Assembly: GCA_965116015.1 (NCBI GenBank)
Contig: OZ220477.1
Span: 682,001 to 746,000 of the forward strand
Direction of reading: 5' to 3'
Length of the DNA: 64,000 nucleotides
From: S5-327 sp965116015
GTDB lineage: Bacteria > Chloroflexota > Dehalococcoidia > Lucifugimonadales > Australimonadaceae
Positions 8,557 through 17,100 of this stretch are shown here, piece after piece. The notes beneath the pieces are model-generated. The model searched no databases. It was not told where the DNA came from and worked only from the letters and a program-made list of their open reading frames with translations. The position numbers were made by a program, and so were the translations under genes. Numbering within the stretch: the first letter of the stretch is position 1; every line of letters starts with the position of its first letter.

Positions 8557-9678
8557 CTAGGTCGACGCCACCGACGCCGTCTTGAACGTGAAGTTCGGGT
8601 CGGCGTAGACCTCCGGCGGCATACGCGATTCAAGGCCGCGCTTGGCGAGCTCCTCCCCGAACAGCTGGCGGATCCACGGGTCTTCGTTGACGTACTCGAT
8701 ATTCTCACCCTCCGCGTTGCCCTGCTCGTCCTCCTCCTTGCCGAGGAACTGCACCGGAGGGTGGAGCGCGAAGTAGCGAGCTGCCTTGTCGCCAAGGTTG
8801 AAGTGCTGGTGGAAGTACTGGTCGGGCGGAGTGAGCGCGCTCCCCTCGTGCCAGGGATACACGACCTTCTCGCCGCCGTTCTGCGGCCACATCACCGAGA
8901 AGCCCTCGCCGCCCGGAATGACGATGAGCCGTCCCGGCCCGTGCCGGTGCGCCTTCTTGTACGTTCCGGCGGGGAACACCGACATATGCGCGGAGATCTC
9001 GGAGTTCGGCACGTACATCGCGATCGACGACCCGCCTGCGCCGCGGCGTCCGGCGGCGGTGAGCTTGTCCCACGCCAGCAAGTCCGGCCAGAAGTTGCCG
9101 CTCCACACCTTCGAGCCGACCGCTCCCCACGCGCTGCCGAAATTCTTCTCGATGTCTTTCGCCTCGGAGAAGAAGCTCTCATCCGCGTTGTCGAGGATGC
9201 TCTTGTTCACGTGGGCATTGTTCATAAAGAACTCGGGGTCGGGAATCGTGCTCATCGCGATCGGCAAGTAGTTGAAGTAGAGGAGCCGCACAGGAGAGCT
9301 GCTCATATTGCGGAGCTCCGCCCAGGAGTTGCGCGGAATCACGAACACGCTGCGGTCCGAGAACTCGAAGTCGCGCTTGTTGTCGCTAATCTCGCCCCAA
9401 ACCGAGGCGAACCCCCGGCCTCCGAGCACATACACCATCTCCTCCACGCCGAGCTTGAACGCCTTCAGGCTGCCGCCCGCCGGAATCTCCTGCACGCGCG
9501 CTTCCGTAACCCCGCCCATATCGGTGAAGCGCACGAACGCCGTGTCGCACCCCCGGATGTCCCAATGCGCAAGCTCCAGCGTCCTCAGATCCTCAACGTA
9601 GCAGTCGGACAGCACCGGCACTCCCTTGTCCGCCTGATCTTCCAGCCAGTTGTCGTGCGTGAAATAGCTGCGCGCCAT
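8557..9678 (-). CDS. Bicupin dioxygenase-like protein
   Basis: 373-aa protein with two cupin barrels, comparable to gentisate 1,2-dioxygenase-like proteins. The C-terminal barrel keeps metal-binding histidines (H244-R-H246 in K-K-A-H-R-H-G-P and H290-Q-H292), whereas the N-terminal barrel has lost its histidines, so a single metal site is expected. The ATG is preceded by GAAGGAG. It is encoded between two Rieske oxygenases, which suggests action on the same aromatic pathway, for example ring opening after hydroxylation. A paralogue with the same motif spacing lies at 52269-53390. Assignment to gentisate itself is not justified. Confidence 0.78.
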   Translation of the reverse strand: MARSYFTHDNWLEDQADKGVPVLSDCYVEDLRTLELAHWDIRGCDTAFVRFTDMGGVTEARVQEIPAGGSLKAFKLGVEEMVYVLGGRGFASVWGEISDNKRDFEFSDRSVFVIPRNSWAELRNMSSSPVRLLYFNYLPIAMSTIPDPEFFMNNAHVNKSILDNADESFFSEAKDIEKNFGSAWGAVGSKVWSGNFWPDLLAWDKLTAAGRRGAGGSSIAMYVPNSEISAHMSVFPAGTYKKAHRHGPGRLIVIPGGEGFSVMWPQNGGEKVVYPWHEGSALTPPDQYFHQHFNLGDKAARYFALHPPVQFLGKEEDEQGNAEGENIEYVNEDPWIRQLFGEELAKRGLESRMPPEVYADPNFTFKTASVAST

Positions 9679-9731
9679 TCGTGTTCTCCTTCAGCGGGCG
9701 TTGGGCCGCCCTGTGCCGCTTGCAGCGCCGT

Positions 9732-9947
9732 TTACAGGGCGCGAACCTCCGTCATCGAATCGTCCAGAAACACCCCGTATATCTCATCGGGGTCGGCCTG
9801 ACGCACATCCCCGGGCGACTCCGGCCCGAACGGCGAATCGATAATCCGCACCGGAACGACGCCGCTGGCGAACGGCCCCGCCACTTCGCCGGTCGCCCCG
9901 TTCGAGAGCTCCACCTTGTCTCCCGCCTTCAGCGTCTCGGCGCCCAT
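9732..9947 (-). CDS. Small conserved-looking protein of the Rieske cluster
   Basis: 71-aa protein. Its ATG shares one base with the stop of the upstream Rieske gene (TGATG), which strongly implies coupled translation. The sequence (L-K-A-G-D-K-V-E-L-S-N-G-A-T-G-E-V) looks like a small all-beta SH3/KOW-like fold. It might be an accessory or assembly factor of the oxygenase. Function unknown. Confidence 0.6.
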   Translation of the reverse strand: MGAETLKAGDKVELSNGATGEVAGPFASGVVPVRIIDSPFGPESPGDVRQADPDEIYGVFLDDSMTEVRAL

Positions 9948-11314
9948 CAGCTCAACGCCTGCCCGGCCTCGCGCCGGCGCTCCGCCGCATCCTCGCCGCC
10001 TGCGAACCCGCGCTGATTCATAATCGGGCTGTACTTGCTCGCCATCCCCTGACGCTCGAACGCGAACGCCTGCCCGCCTGCAAGCTCCGCCCGCTTCGAC
10101 CAGTGCTCCGTGTCCATCCCCAGATACGCGTTCCTCTCCGGGTCGCGGAACGTGTTCATCGGATCGCCGCCGTCCTCAACGATGCGGATCTGCTCCTCCA
10201 GCATCCTGCGGAACATAATCACGCCCTTGTCCGAGCGTCCAAGATGCTCCCCCGTGCGGTCGGCGATGTCCCCCTGCGTGATCCAGGCGGCGACATCCTG
10301 CGCGCTGTTGGAGTCGAGGATCTCGAACCGCACGCGGCCGTCCTCTTTCAGGAGAATCAGCGGCGGCTCGAAGAACGGGACGTCCTCGTACCGCTGATCC
10401 GGATCGTCAGCCGACGCCTTGGGGTGGCACATCACCCACCAGTGGCCCGTATGCGTATCGTCGAGCGGCACCCGTATCTGGAACGACGGCCCCACGCCGC
10501 GCGCGATGCCTGGCTGGTCGCCCGGGTCCTTCCACGTGTCCAGCGCGACTCCACTGCCGCCCTGACGCAGGAAGTACGGAAAAACGATAGGGTGCCCTTG
10601 CGCCCACTCGGGGTCGTCGTAGCCTCCGCCCTTCACCAGCCGGCGCTTGATGATGCCGTACTGGAACTTGTCGAACCCGATGCGCTCGTTCTGGTAGCGA
10701 GGGCGCGCCTTGTCGGCTTTGCCCGTCATCATCGCCACATAGTTGCCCCACTCGCCGTGGAGCCACTCCGAATGCACAGGGTCGAGCGAATTCTCCTGAC
10801 ATTGCAGCCAGTTGCACGGAAGCTCCGTGTAGCCGATGTCGCGAATCACCCCATCGAGCGCGAACACGTCCCAGCTCGGCAGCAGCGGCGCGGGCTGCGG
10901 CCCAAGATAGGCGAAGATAAGCCCAGCCTTCACCTGCAGCGGATACGACTGGATGCGCACCTTGTCCTTGAACTGGTTGCCCGGCGCCTCCGTCTCCTCA
11001 TAGGGCTGTTCGAGGCACCTGCCCGTCTCGTCGAACATCCAGCCGTGATACGGGCACCGGATGCCCTCGTCGGTCGGAATGCCGTAGACCATTCCCATGC
11101 GCCGGTGCGGGCAGCGGTCGGCGATGAGTCCGTAGACTCCCTGGTTGCTCTTGTAGAGGATGAGGTCTTCGCCGAGGATCCGAATGGGCTTCGTCGCCCG
11201 GTCGTTCATCTGCGACACCGCCGCGATGGGATGCCAGTAGCGGCGCATCAGATCGCCTGTCGGCGACCCTGGACCCACCCGTGTCAAGCGGTCGTTCTGT
11301 TCGGCAGTCAGCAT
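9947..11314 (-). CDS. Rieske non-heme iron oxygenase, alpha subunit (first gene of cluster)
   Basis: 455-aa paralogue of the Rieske gene at 7148. Cluster ligands are C68-P-H70 and C87-x2-H90; the catalytic iron site is N175-x2-D178-x2-H181-x4-H186. The N-terminus shares the V-G-P-G-x-P-x-G-x-L-M-R-R-Y-W-H-P segment with its paralogue. The start is ATG behind CAGGAGC. A TACACT -10 box lies on the minus strand at 11362-11367, making this the promoter-proximal gene of the four-gene unit. Two oxygenase subunits with no obvious beta subunit suggests two homo-oligomeric enzymes rather than one hetero-oligomer. Confidence 0.92.
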   Translation of the reverse strand: MLTAEQNDRLTRVGPGSPTGDLMRRYWHPIAAVSQMNDRATKPIRILGEDLILYKSNQGVYGLIADRCPHRRMGMVYGIPTDEGIRCPYHGWMFDETGRCLEQPYEETEAPGNQFKDKVRIQSYPLQVKAGLIFAYLGPQPAPLLPSWDVFALDGVIRDIGYTELPCNWLQCQENSLDPVHSEWLHGEWGNYVAMMTGKADKARPRYQNERIGFDKFQYGIIKRRLVKGGGYDDPEWAQGHPIVFPYFLRQGGSGVALDTWKDPGDQPGIARGVGPSFQIRVPLDDTHTGHWWVMCHPKASADDPDQRYEDVPFFEPPLILLKEDGRVRFEILDSNSAQDVAAWITQGDIADRTGEHLGRSDKGVIMFRRMLEEQIRIVEDGGDPMNTFRDPERNAYLGMDTEHWSKRAELAGGQAFAFERQGMASKYSPIMNQRGFAGGEDAAERRREAGQALS

Positions 11315-11361
11315 AGCTCTTCAGCTCCTGCGTGAGATTCCGCTGTTGCGGGACTAGCGCG

Positions 11362-11367
11362 AGTGTA
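11362..11367 (-). promoter_or_regulatory. -10 box of the Rieske-cupin operon
   Basis: TACACT on the minus strand, about 48 bases upstream of the first start codon. No clear -35 hexamer can be seen. Confidence 0.4.
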
Positions 11368-11507
11368 GCAGAGCGCGCGAGGCGTCGGTATGCTCCCGAG
11401 TTTCCCCGCGCGCAAGCGCCTGTCCGCTGCGCCGCGATAGTAGCAGCACGCTCCCGCCGCGGGCAACGCAGACCCAGCCGCCAGTTGCCCGCGGGGGCGT
11501 CGCTCGC

Positions 11508-11513
11508 TATAGT
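11508..11513 (+). promoter_or_regulatory. -10 box in front of the restriction-modification gene
   Basis: TATAGT at 11508-11513. The expected transcription start, about 7 bases on, falls at or next to the first base (11520) of the inverted-repeat element. The -35 is not clear. Confidence 0.4.
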
Positions 11514-11519
11514 TCCCGA

Positions 11520-11642
11520 CGCCAAAGATCCCTCGGTGGGCCCATACGCCCGCTGCGGCAGCGCCCGCGCGTCGAACGTTGAGCAGGACGAGGGCTTCAC
11601 GCCCTCCTGTTGTTCGACATGGGCTCTGAGGGATCTTTGGCG
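11520..11642 (+). other. Long inverted-repeat element / structured leader
   Basis: The ends form a perfect 15-base inverted repeat, CGCCAAAGATCCCTC (11520-11534) and its complement (11628-11642). The pairing continues past a short mismatch (GGGCCCAT / ATGGGC). Inside are a small GCTGC/GCAGC hairpin and a longer stem of GTCGAAC/GTTCGAC, CAG/CTG and GAGGGC/GCCCTC around a TTCAC loop. The whole 123 bases can fold as one closed branched structure. It is either a miniature transposon-like element or a structured RNA leader of the gene at 11678. I find no second copy in the window and no clear target duplication. Confidence 0.6.
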
Positions 11643-11677
11643 AGAACCTCGCTCCTGCGTCACAGGAGGGTTCCGCT

Positions 11678-14600
11678 ATGCCCGACAGCGCTGTGTACGC
11701 CAGCGTAACCGAAACGCTGCAAGAGGGCTTCAAGAGATTCCGCTCCCTCGGCAACCCGACTGAAGCCGACATCCGACACCTCGTCGTAAGCCCCGTTCTC
11801 GACGCCATCGGCTACTCCAGCCTCTACCGCAGACCAGAGCACGGCGTCGGCAGGAACCGCCCCGACGAGGTCTGCTACGCCGCTGCAAGCCTCGGCGGCC
11901 ACGCCGCCCTCATCGTCGAGGCGAAACCGTTCAGCGCCGACTTCGACCGCGCCGCCGGCGGAATGCGAACCGACTCCCCCAACCGCCAGATACAACGCTA
12001 CCTGCGCCAGCATCCCGCAAGCGGCCCCGCCACTATCGGCGTCCTCACCGACGGCATCCGATGGCGCGTCTACGAACGCTCCGGCCCCGCCTCCGACATC
12101 AGCTACATCGCCGAGTTCAACCTCAGCGCCGTCGCCGAACCCAACGCCGCCTCCGATCCGCTGTTCGGCGCGCAAGAAAGCGCGCTGCAATCGTTCGTCG
12201 ACACCCTCTGCCGGGAGTGCGTCGGCGAACGCAGCGCCTCCCGACCCCGACGCAAAGCGCCGCCCTTCGAGCGCGCCGACCGCCTGTTCGACCTCTTCCG
12301 CAACGCCCCCGCCGACCCGCCCGACACGGAAGCAGTCCTCCAGCGCATCCTCGGCCATACTGCGATTCAGCCTCAGCGCGACATCGAGGCTAGCCTCAGG
12401 CTCGAGGGCAAGCCGCAGGACGCCCACGACCACGATTGGGAGGAGTACGCCTTCTCCTACGGCCCTCCGCTGCAAGCGCCGCAGCCATCCCTCGAGGGCG
12501 AAGACATCCGGCTAGTCGTCGCGGCAGTGCGGTTCGCCAGCGAACCAGACGCTCCGAGCGCCCTGAGCAGGGCGGACGCCGCGCTGTGCGCCCGGACGTT
12601 CGCTCGCGCAGGCGGCACCGGAGCCAGCATTCTGTTCGCTTACTGCGCAACCGGAGCCGCCGACAGCAACCCGCGCAGTGCCGCGCGCCTCGCCGTTTGC
12701 GCCGCCGGCAACGTAACGATGACCGCCGAATTCGACCCCGAACTACCCGCGCCGTCGGCGAGAGCAGACATCGAACGCGCGCTCGCCCTGCTTGCGGAGA
12801 GAATCCCTCTCTCGCCGGAACGGCTCCTCGCTCCTCTCGAAGTCGCACCTCTCCGCCAGCGGTTCTACGAGGAAGTCTCAGAGTGGACGCAGCGCCAGGC
12901 GAACGGAAAGCCGCGCATCGTGCGCGAGGCTGCGCTCCGCCACCTCATCCGCACGATGTTCGCCTGGATCCTGCGCGAGAAAGGCGACATCCCCAGCGCC
13001 CTCTTCGAGCAAGCGTTCGCCGCCACAACCCTCGCCAACGTCGACAGCTACCACGCCGACGCGCTGCGCTTCCTCTTCCACCAGCGGCTGAACGTCGCGG
13101 TAGACCGCCGCATCCCCCACGCCAGCCCCGAAATCGAGCGCGCGATGGAAGAAGCCCCCTTCCTCAACGGCTCACTCTTCCAGGAGCAGGAGGGCGATCT
13201 CGACCTCGATATCCCCGCGGACGAGTACTGGCGCGTCGGCGGCGACAAGCCCGGGCTCTTCACCATCTTCTCCCGCTACCACTGGACAGTCGACGAGCAT
13301 CGCCCCGGCGAGAGCGAGCAGACCCTCGACCCAGAGCTGCTGAGCAACCTCTTCGAGCGGCTCATCCTCCCCATAGAAAGCGGCGAAATAGAAGACGGCG
13401 AAACCCTCCCGCGCCATCCCCAGGGAACGTACTACACCCCGGCGGATGTCGCTTCCGAGATGGCCAAAGACGCGCTCGCCGCCGCCGTCCGCCGCGCCGC
13501 CCCCGACAGCATCGCGGAAGACGCCCTGCTTGCGCTGTTCGGCGACCGCTCAGCGCCGCTCCCCGCAATGACCAGCAGTGAACGGGAGCGCCTCGCCAGC
13601 AGGGTTCGCGAGGTTCGCATCTTCGATCCTGCGGTAGGGTCGGGCGCCTTCCTCTTCGAGTGCCTCGCCGCCCTGCGCATCGCCCTCGAAAAGCTGGAGC
13701 CCGACCGCCCAGACCCCACCGAACGCATCATCCGCCAGCAGCTCTTCGGGCAGGACATCCACCCCCTCGCCGCGCACATCACCCGCCTGCGCCTCTACAT
13801 CGCCCTCAAGGCCGCCGACCGCGAGAGCGGCAAGTCCGGCCCGCTCCCCAACCTCGACGCCCCCATCGTCTGCGCCGACACGCTGGAAACATCCGCCGAC
13901 CCCAACTGGCGCCCCGATTCCACAGGCCAGCTCGACACCGCCGACCCCAAGCTCCGCGAGGCGCTCCTCGCCGTGGCCGAGAACCGCGCCCGCTGGCTCG
14001 ACGCCCACTCCGAAGAAGAGAAGCAGGATGTCCTCGCCACCGACCGCGACCTGCGCGAGCGCTTGCAAGAGCTGCTGAAAGAGATACGCGCGCTCGCCAC
14101 CGAAGAGCTGCTGAACTTCGCGAGCGCCCCCATCCTGCCCCCTCCGTCGCGCCCGAACGCGGAGAGCTCCGCCCGCGCCGACGCCCGCCTGCTCTTCTAC
14201 GAAGAGAGGTGGCGCGGGTTCGACATCGTCATCGGCAACCCGCCTTACGAATCCCTCAACAAATCGATGACCCCGGAACGCAAGCACCGCCTCGCCGAGC
14301 GCAAGCGCTACCTCACCACCAACTGCGGCGACCTCTACACCCTCTTCTGCGAAGCCGCGCTGGCGCTCGCCAAGCCCGAGGGAGGCGTCGTTACGCTCAT
14401 CGTCCCCCTCTCCATCGCATTCGGGCAGGCGCAGCGCACGCTCCGCAGAGCCTTCGAGAACCGGTGCGCAAGCATCAGCCTCAGGCACTACGACAACATC
14501 CCCGACACCGCATTCAACGCTATGCCCGTGCTGAAAACCTGGAAGAACAGGCAGCGCACGACGATGCTAACGGCTGCAACCGGCGCAGGCAGCCCTGTGG

Positions 14601-15289
14601 CGGTAGCGACTACGGGACTGCTGCGCTGGCCTGTAGCAGACCGTGAGGCGGCGATTCGGCAGCGCGCCGCGCAGAGCTTGCCGCAGCGCAAGCCGGACGA
14701 CGCTCGACTGTCCAGCCAGTGGCAGCGCATCCCCAGCCCGGATGTTCTGCGGCTGGTCGAGGCGATGCTGACGCAGCAAAGGAACGTCGCAAGCTGGCTA
14801 GCTCCCAGCGGCCCGGAGCTGGCGTTCCCCGAGACAGCCGGATATTTCATCGCGCTAGTCCCGCCCGGGAGCGCTGCTCCACGGCGAGAGGCATCCCTCT
14901 GCATCGCTGACCACGACGCGCGAGCGCTCGTCGCGGCGGCAGCCAACGGGCACATCGGCTACGGGTGGTGGCGGATCTACGGCGATGGGTTTGATGTCAA
15001 CAGCCACGAGCTGACGACGCTCCCCATTCCCGACGGGTGGGCGGCAGACCCCGCGCCCGCAGTCGCATTAGGGCGTCGGCTCATCGCCGCCATCCCCGAC
15101 TGCATCACCGAGAAACTCAACGCCGGAACGGTCTGGCGGAACGTGGACTTCCACACCTACGCCCCGGAGCTCGTCGCCGAAGCTGACCGGCTCTACATCG
15201 AGGCGCTCGGCCTCCCGCTTGAGCCCCTCCTCACGCACCTGAAGATTATGCGCTCGAACCGCAGCTGGAATTTCCCCACGGAGACATAG
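11678..15289 (+). CDS. Single-polypeptide restriction-modification enzyme (Eco57I/type IIG-like)
   Basis: 1203-aa protein combining nuclease and N6-adenine methyltransferase parts. Residues 62-83 hold P-D-E followed by E-A-K, a plausible PD-(D/E)xK nuclease core near the N-terminus. The methyltransferase motif I, F-D-P-A-V-G-S-G-A-F, is at about residue 648, and the catalytic N-P-P-Y motif (V-I-G-N-P-P-Y-E-S) is at about residue 854. The C-terminal 250 residues may carry target recognition. No separate specificity, motor or BREX/DISARM partner gene is adjacent, which fits a stand-alone type IIG/IIL enzyme cutting outside its site. The gene is divergent from the Rieske operon and preceded by the inverted-repeat element. 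Target sequence unknown. Confidence 0.85.
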   Translation: MPDSAVYASVTETLQEGFKRFRSLGNPTEADIRHLVVSPVLDAIGYSSLYRRPEHGVGRNRPDEVCYAAASLGGHAALIVEAKPFSADFDRAAGGMRTDSPNRQIQRYLRQHPASGPATIGVLTDGIRWRVYERSGPASDISYIAEFNLSAVAEPNAASDPLFGAQESALQSFVDTLCRECVGERSASRPRRKAPPFERADRLFDLFRNAPADPPDTEAVLQRILGHTAIQPQRDIEASLRLEGKPQDAHDHDWEEYAFSYGPPLQAPQPSLEGEDIRLVVAAVRFASEPDAPSALSRADAALCARTFARAGGTGASILFAYCATGAADSNPRSAARLAVCAAGNVTMTAEFDPELPAPSARADIERALALLAERIPLSPERLLAPLEVAPLRQRFYEEVSEWTQRQANGKPRIVREAALRHLIRTMFAWILREKGDIPSALFEQAFAATTLANVDSYHADALRFLFHQRLNVAVDRRIPHASPEIERAMEEAPFLNGSLFQEQEGDLDLDIPADEYWRVGGDKPGLFTIFSRYHWTVDEHRPGESEQTLDPELLSNLFERLILPIESGEIEDGETLPRHPQGTYYTPADVASEMAKDALAAAVRRAAPDSIAEDALLALFGDRSAPLPAMTSSERERLASRVREVRIFDPAVGSGAFLFECLAALRIALEKLEPDRPDPTERIIRQQLFGQDIHPLAAHITRLRLYIALKAADRESGKSGPLPNLDAPIVCADTLETSADPNWRPDSTGQLDTADPKLREALLAVAENRARWLDAHSEEEKQDVLATDRDLRERLQELLKEIRALATEELLNFASAPILPPPSRPNAESSARADARLLFYEERWRGFDIVIGNPPYESLNKSMTPERKHRLAERKRYLTTNCGDLYTLFCEAALALAKPEGGVVTLIVPLSIAFGQAQRTLRRAFENRCASISLRHYDNIPDTAFNAMPVLKTWKNRQRTTMLTAATGAGSPVAVATTGLLRWPVADREAAIRQRAAQSLPQRKPDDARLSSQWQRIPSPDVLRLVEAMLTQQRNVASWLAPSGPELAFPETAGYFIALVPPGSAAPRREASLCIADHDARALVAAAANGHIGYGWWRIYGDGFDVNSHELTTLPIPDGWAADPAPAVALGRRLIAAIPDCITEKLNAGTVWRNVDFHTYAPELVAEADRLYIEALGLPLEPLLTHLKIMRSNRSWNFPTET

Positions 15290-15290
15290 C

Positions 15291-15365
15291 TGGAGCGGGA
15301 GACCGGATTCGAACCGGCGACAGCTTGCTTGGAAGGCAAGTACTCTACCCCTGAGCTACTCCCGC
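15291..15365 (-). tRNA. tRNA-Gly (anticodon TCC)
   Basis: On the minus strand the gene runs GCGGGAG...CTCCCGC with the D arm, anticodon stem CTTGC/GCAAG around loop CTTCCAA (anticodon TCC), T arm with GGTTCGAATCC, discriminator T and an encoded CCA end. All four arms pair. It lies 1 base past the stop of the restriction-modification gene; tRNA genes are common integration neighbours, but no attachment duplication is visible. Confidence 0.95.
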
Positions 15366-15467
15366 GCCGCGCCCTCAGTATACCCGCTATGCCCCCGGCG
15401 GCGCCCGCCCGCGGCCTGCGGCTCCGAGACGCCGCCAGACGCTCCCCCTATCCTTCAGACGCTCCCC

Positions 15468-16715
15468 CTATCCTTGCCGTGATGGGGATTCGCGCGTTCG
15501 CGTATGCGTTTCGGCGCCAAGCGCCGCCACCATAACCGCCCCAACCGCAAGCAAACCCGCCACCGTGAGAAACGCCGCCCGGAAACCCGCCGTGTCCGCC
15601 AGCAAGCCGATGAAGAGCGGCCCAACAATCTGGCCGGCGCTCTGCGCCAGCGACCACACCCCCAGGAACGCTCCGCGCTTCTCGGCGGGCGCAAGATCCA
15701 TCGCGTACACCTGCACCGTCCCCGTCCCCAGCGCCTCGGCGAACCCGAACACGAGCACAGACAGCGCCGCCGTGCCGAAACTGGCCATCCCCGACATCAT
15801 CCACACCGCGATCCCCGTGATGACCAACCCGGCAACAAGCGTGCGCTTGCGTCCGTAGCGATCGTTCGCCATCCCCGCAGGAATCGCCGTCGCCAGCGCA
15901 AGGATGCCCGACGCCACAATGAGGTTGCCCACCTCCAGCTCGTCCAGACCCGCCGCCGCCGTTCCCTGCACGGGAAAGAACGTTCGGAACACCCCGGTGC
16001 CGCCGACCACGAGACTCACGGCGAACGTGCCTATCGCCAGCGCAAGGAATGCGCGCGACCTGAACATCGCGAGGTCGACGCGCCGCCTCCACCCGCGAGA
16101 ACCCGAGGGTCGGCTCCGCGCCGCGCGCCCGTGAGACTCCTTGATCCAGACCACGGTTACGACAATCACCGCCGCTTTGCACGCGGCAATGAACAGAAAC
16201 ACCGCCGGCAGCGTGAAAGCCGCCGCCACTAGTCCCGCCATCACCGGGCCCACCAGCAGCCCCACCCTCGACGACGTCTGCCGGAGCGCGACAGCGCGGC
16301 CTCGCGAGGCGATCTCCGTCTCGTCGGCCATCAGCGCGTTCGAGGCTGTCATCCAGGTCGAGATTCCAGCCCCGCCGACGATCTCCAGCAGGAAGAACGG
16401 CCAGTACGATTCCGAGAAGAACTGGCCCGTGAGCGCCACGATGTGGATCGCCGCCCCCAAGAGGATGAACGGCTTGCGTCCGAAGCGGTCGGTAAGATAG
16501 CCCGCCGCCGCCGAAGTGAACGTGCGCGGCGCCGCGCTCACCGCCGACACTAGCGCCACGAGCAGGAACGATTCGCTGAGCGAGTACGCGAACAGCGGGC
16601 GCGCCAGCCAGAGGCCGCCTGTCCCGAACCCCCAGAAGAAGAACATCAGGAAGACCGGCAGCGTCCTCGGATTGAGGAGGTCGATGATGCGATCGCGCGG
16701 GGCAGGGGAAGCCAT
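15468..16715 (-). CDS. Major facilitator superfamily transporter
   Basis: 415-aa, 12-helix MFS protein. The loop 2-3 motif is D-R-F-G-R-K-P (about residue 75) and the symmetrical loop 8-9 motif is D-R-Y-G-R-K-R (about residue 268), both diagnostic. A basic central loop (R-G-W-R-R-R) separates the halves. An S-S-R-V-G-L-L-V-G-P segment follows helix 4. Probably a proton-coupled efflux or uptake carrier; substrate unknown. It stands alone, divergent from birA across the 61-bp repeat tract. Confidence 0.9.
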   Translation of the reverse strand: MASPAPRDRIIDLLNPRTLPVFLMFFFWGFGTGGLWLARPLFAYSLSESFLLVALVSAVSAAPRTFTSAAAGYLTDRFGRKPFILLGAAIHIVALTGQFFSESYWPFFLLEIVGGAGISTWMTASNALMADETEIASRGRAVALRQTSSRVGLLVGPVMAGLVAAAFTLPAVFLFIAACKAAVIVVTVVWIKESHGRAARSRPSGSRGWRRRVDLAMFRSRAFLALAIGTFAVSLVVGGTGVFRTFFPVQGTAAAGLDELEVGNLIVASGILALATAIPAGMANDRYGRKRTLVAGLVITGIAVWMMSGMASFGTAALSVLVFGFAEALGTGTVQVYAMDLAPAEKRGAFLGVWSLAQSAGQIVGPLFIGLLADTAGFRAAFLTVAGLLAVGAVMVAALGAETHTRTRESPSRQG

Positions 16716-16773
16716 CCACGCGATGCTACCACCACCCCGCCCCTCTCGCTCCCGCCAGCGCCTACGCCCCGAC

Positions 16774-17040
16774 CGTCGCCCTCAAAGCGAGGAACCGCGC
16801 TCCCCCGAACGCCTCCCCACGCTCCACCCCGTTGCTCCCCGCGAAAGCGGGAACCGCCGGCAGCACGACGCGCACTGTGCCTGTCAATCGCGTTGCTCCC
16901 CGCGAAAGCGGGAACCGCCGTCCGACACCGAGGGAACATCCCGTATGGCGCGGTTGCTCCACAATATCTTTGCGCTACTCGTGGGCACGGGAGGAACATC
17001 CCGTATGGCGCGGTTGCTCCCCCCGCAAAAGCGGGGAATC
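16774..17040 (+). repeat. Degenerate 60-61 bp periodic repeat tract (CRISPR-like spacing)
   Basis: Units with the core GTTGCTCCCCGCGAAAGCGG start at 16831 and 16892 (identical over about 29 bases); GTTGCTCC recurs at 16953 and 17013, and a decayed unit lies near 16774. Spacing is about 60, 61, 61 and 60. The unit contains a CCCGC-GAAA-GCGGG hairpin. The intervening 31-33 bases differ for the first intervals, but the last two share 20 bases (GGAACATCCCGTATGGCGCG). No cas genes are in the window. See the findings for the two readings of this tract. Confidence 0.7.
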
Positions 17041-17088
17041 GCGCGGACTGCCGCCCGCTTGCTCCGCGTCCTCGCCTACGCCCCCCGC

Positions 17089-17094
17089 TACAAT
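17089..17094 (+). promoter_or_regulatory. -10 box giving a leaderless birA transcript
   Basis: TACAAT ends exactly 6 bases before the birA ATG at 17101, and no Shine-Dalgarno is present. A start of transcription at or next to the ATG is expected. Confidence 0.55.
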
Positions 17095-17100
17095 CCAGCT

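Noticed and set aside
11520..11642. Inverted-repeat element as SRP or 6S RNA
   Set aside because: The conserved GGAAGG/AGCAGCC tetraloop region of SRP RNA is missing and the shape does not match a 6S central bubble.
12436..13581. Large arginine/proline-rich frame within the restriction-modification gene
   Set aside because: Out-of-frame shadow with the typical R/P/H composition, no ribosome site.
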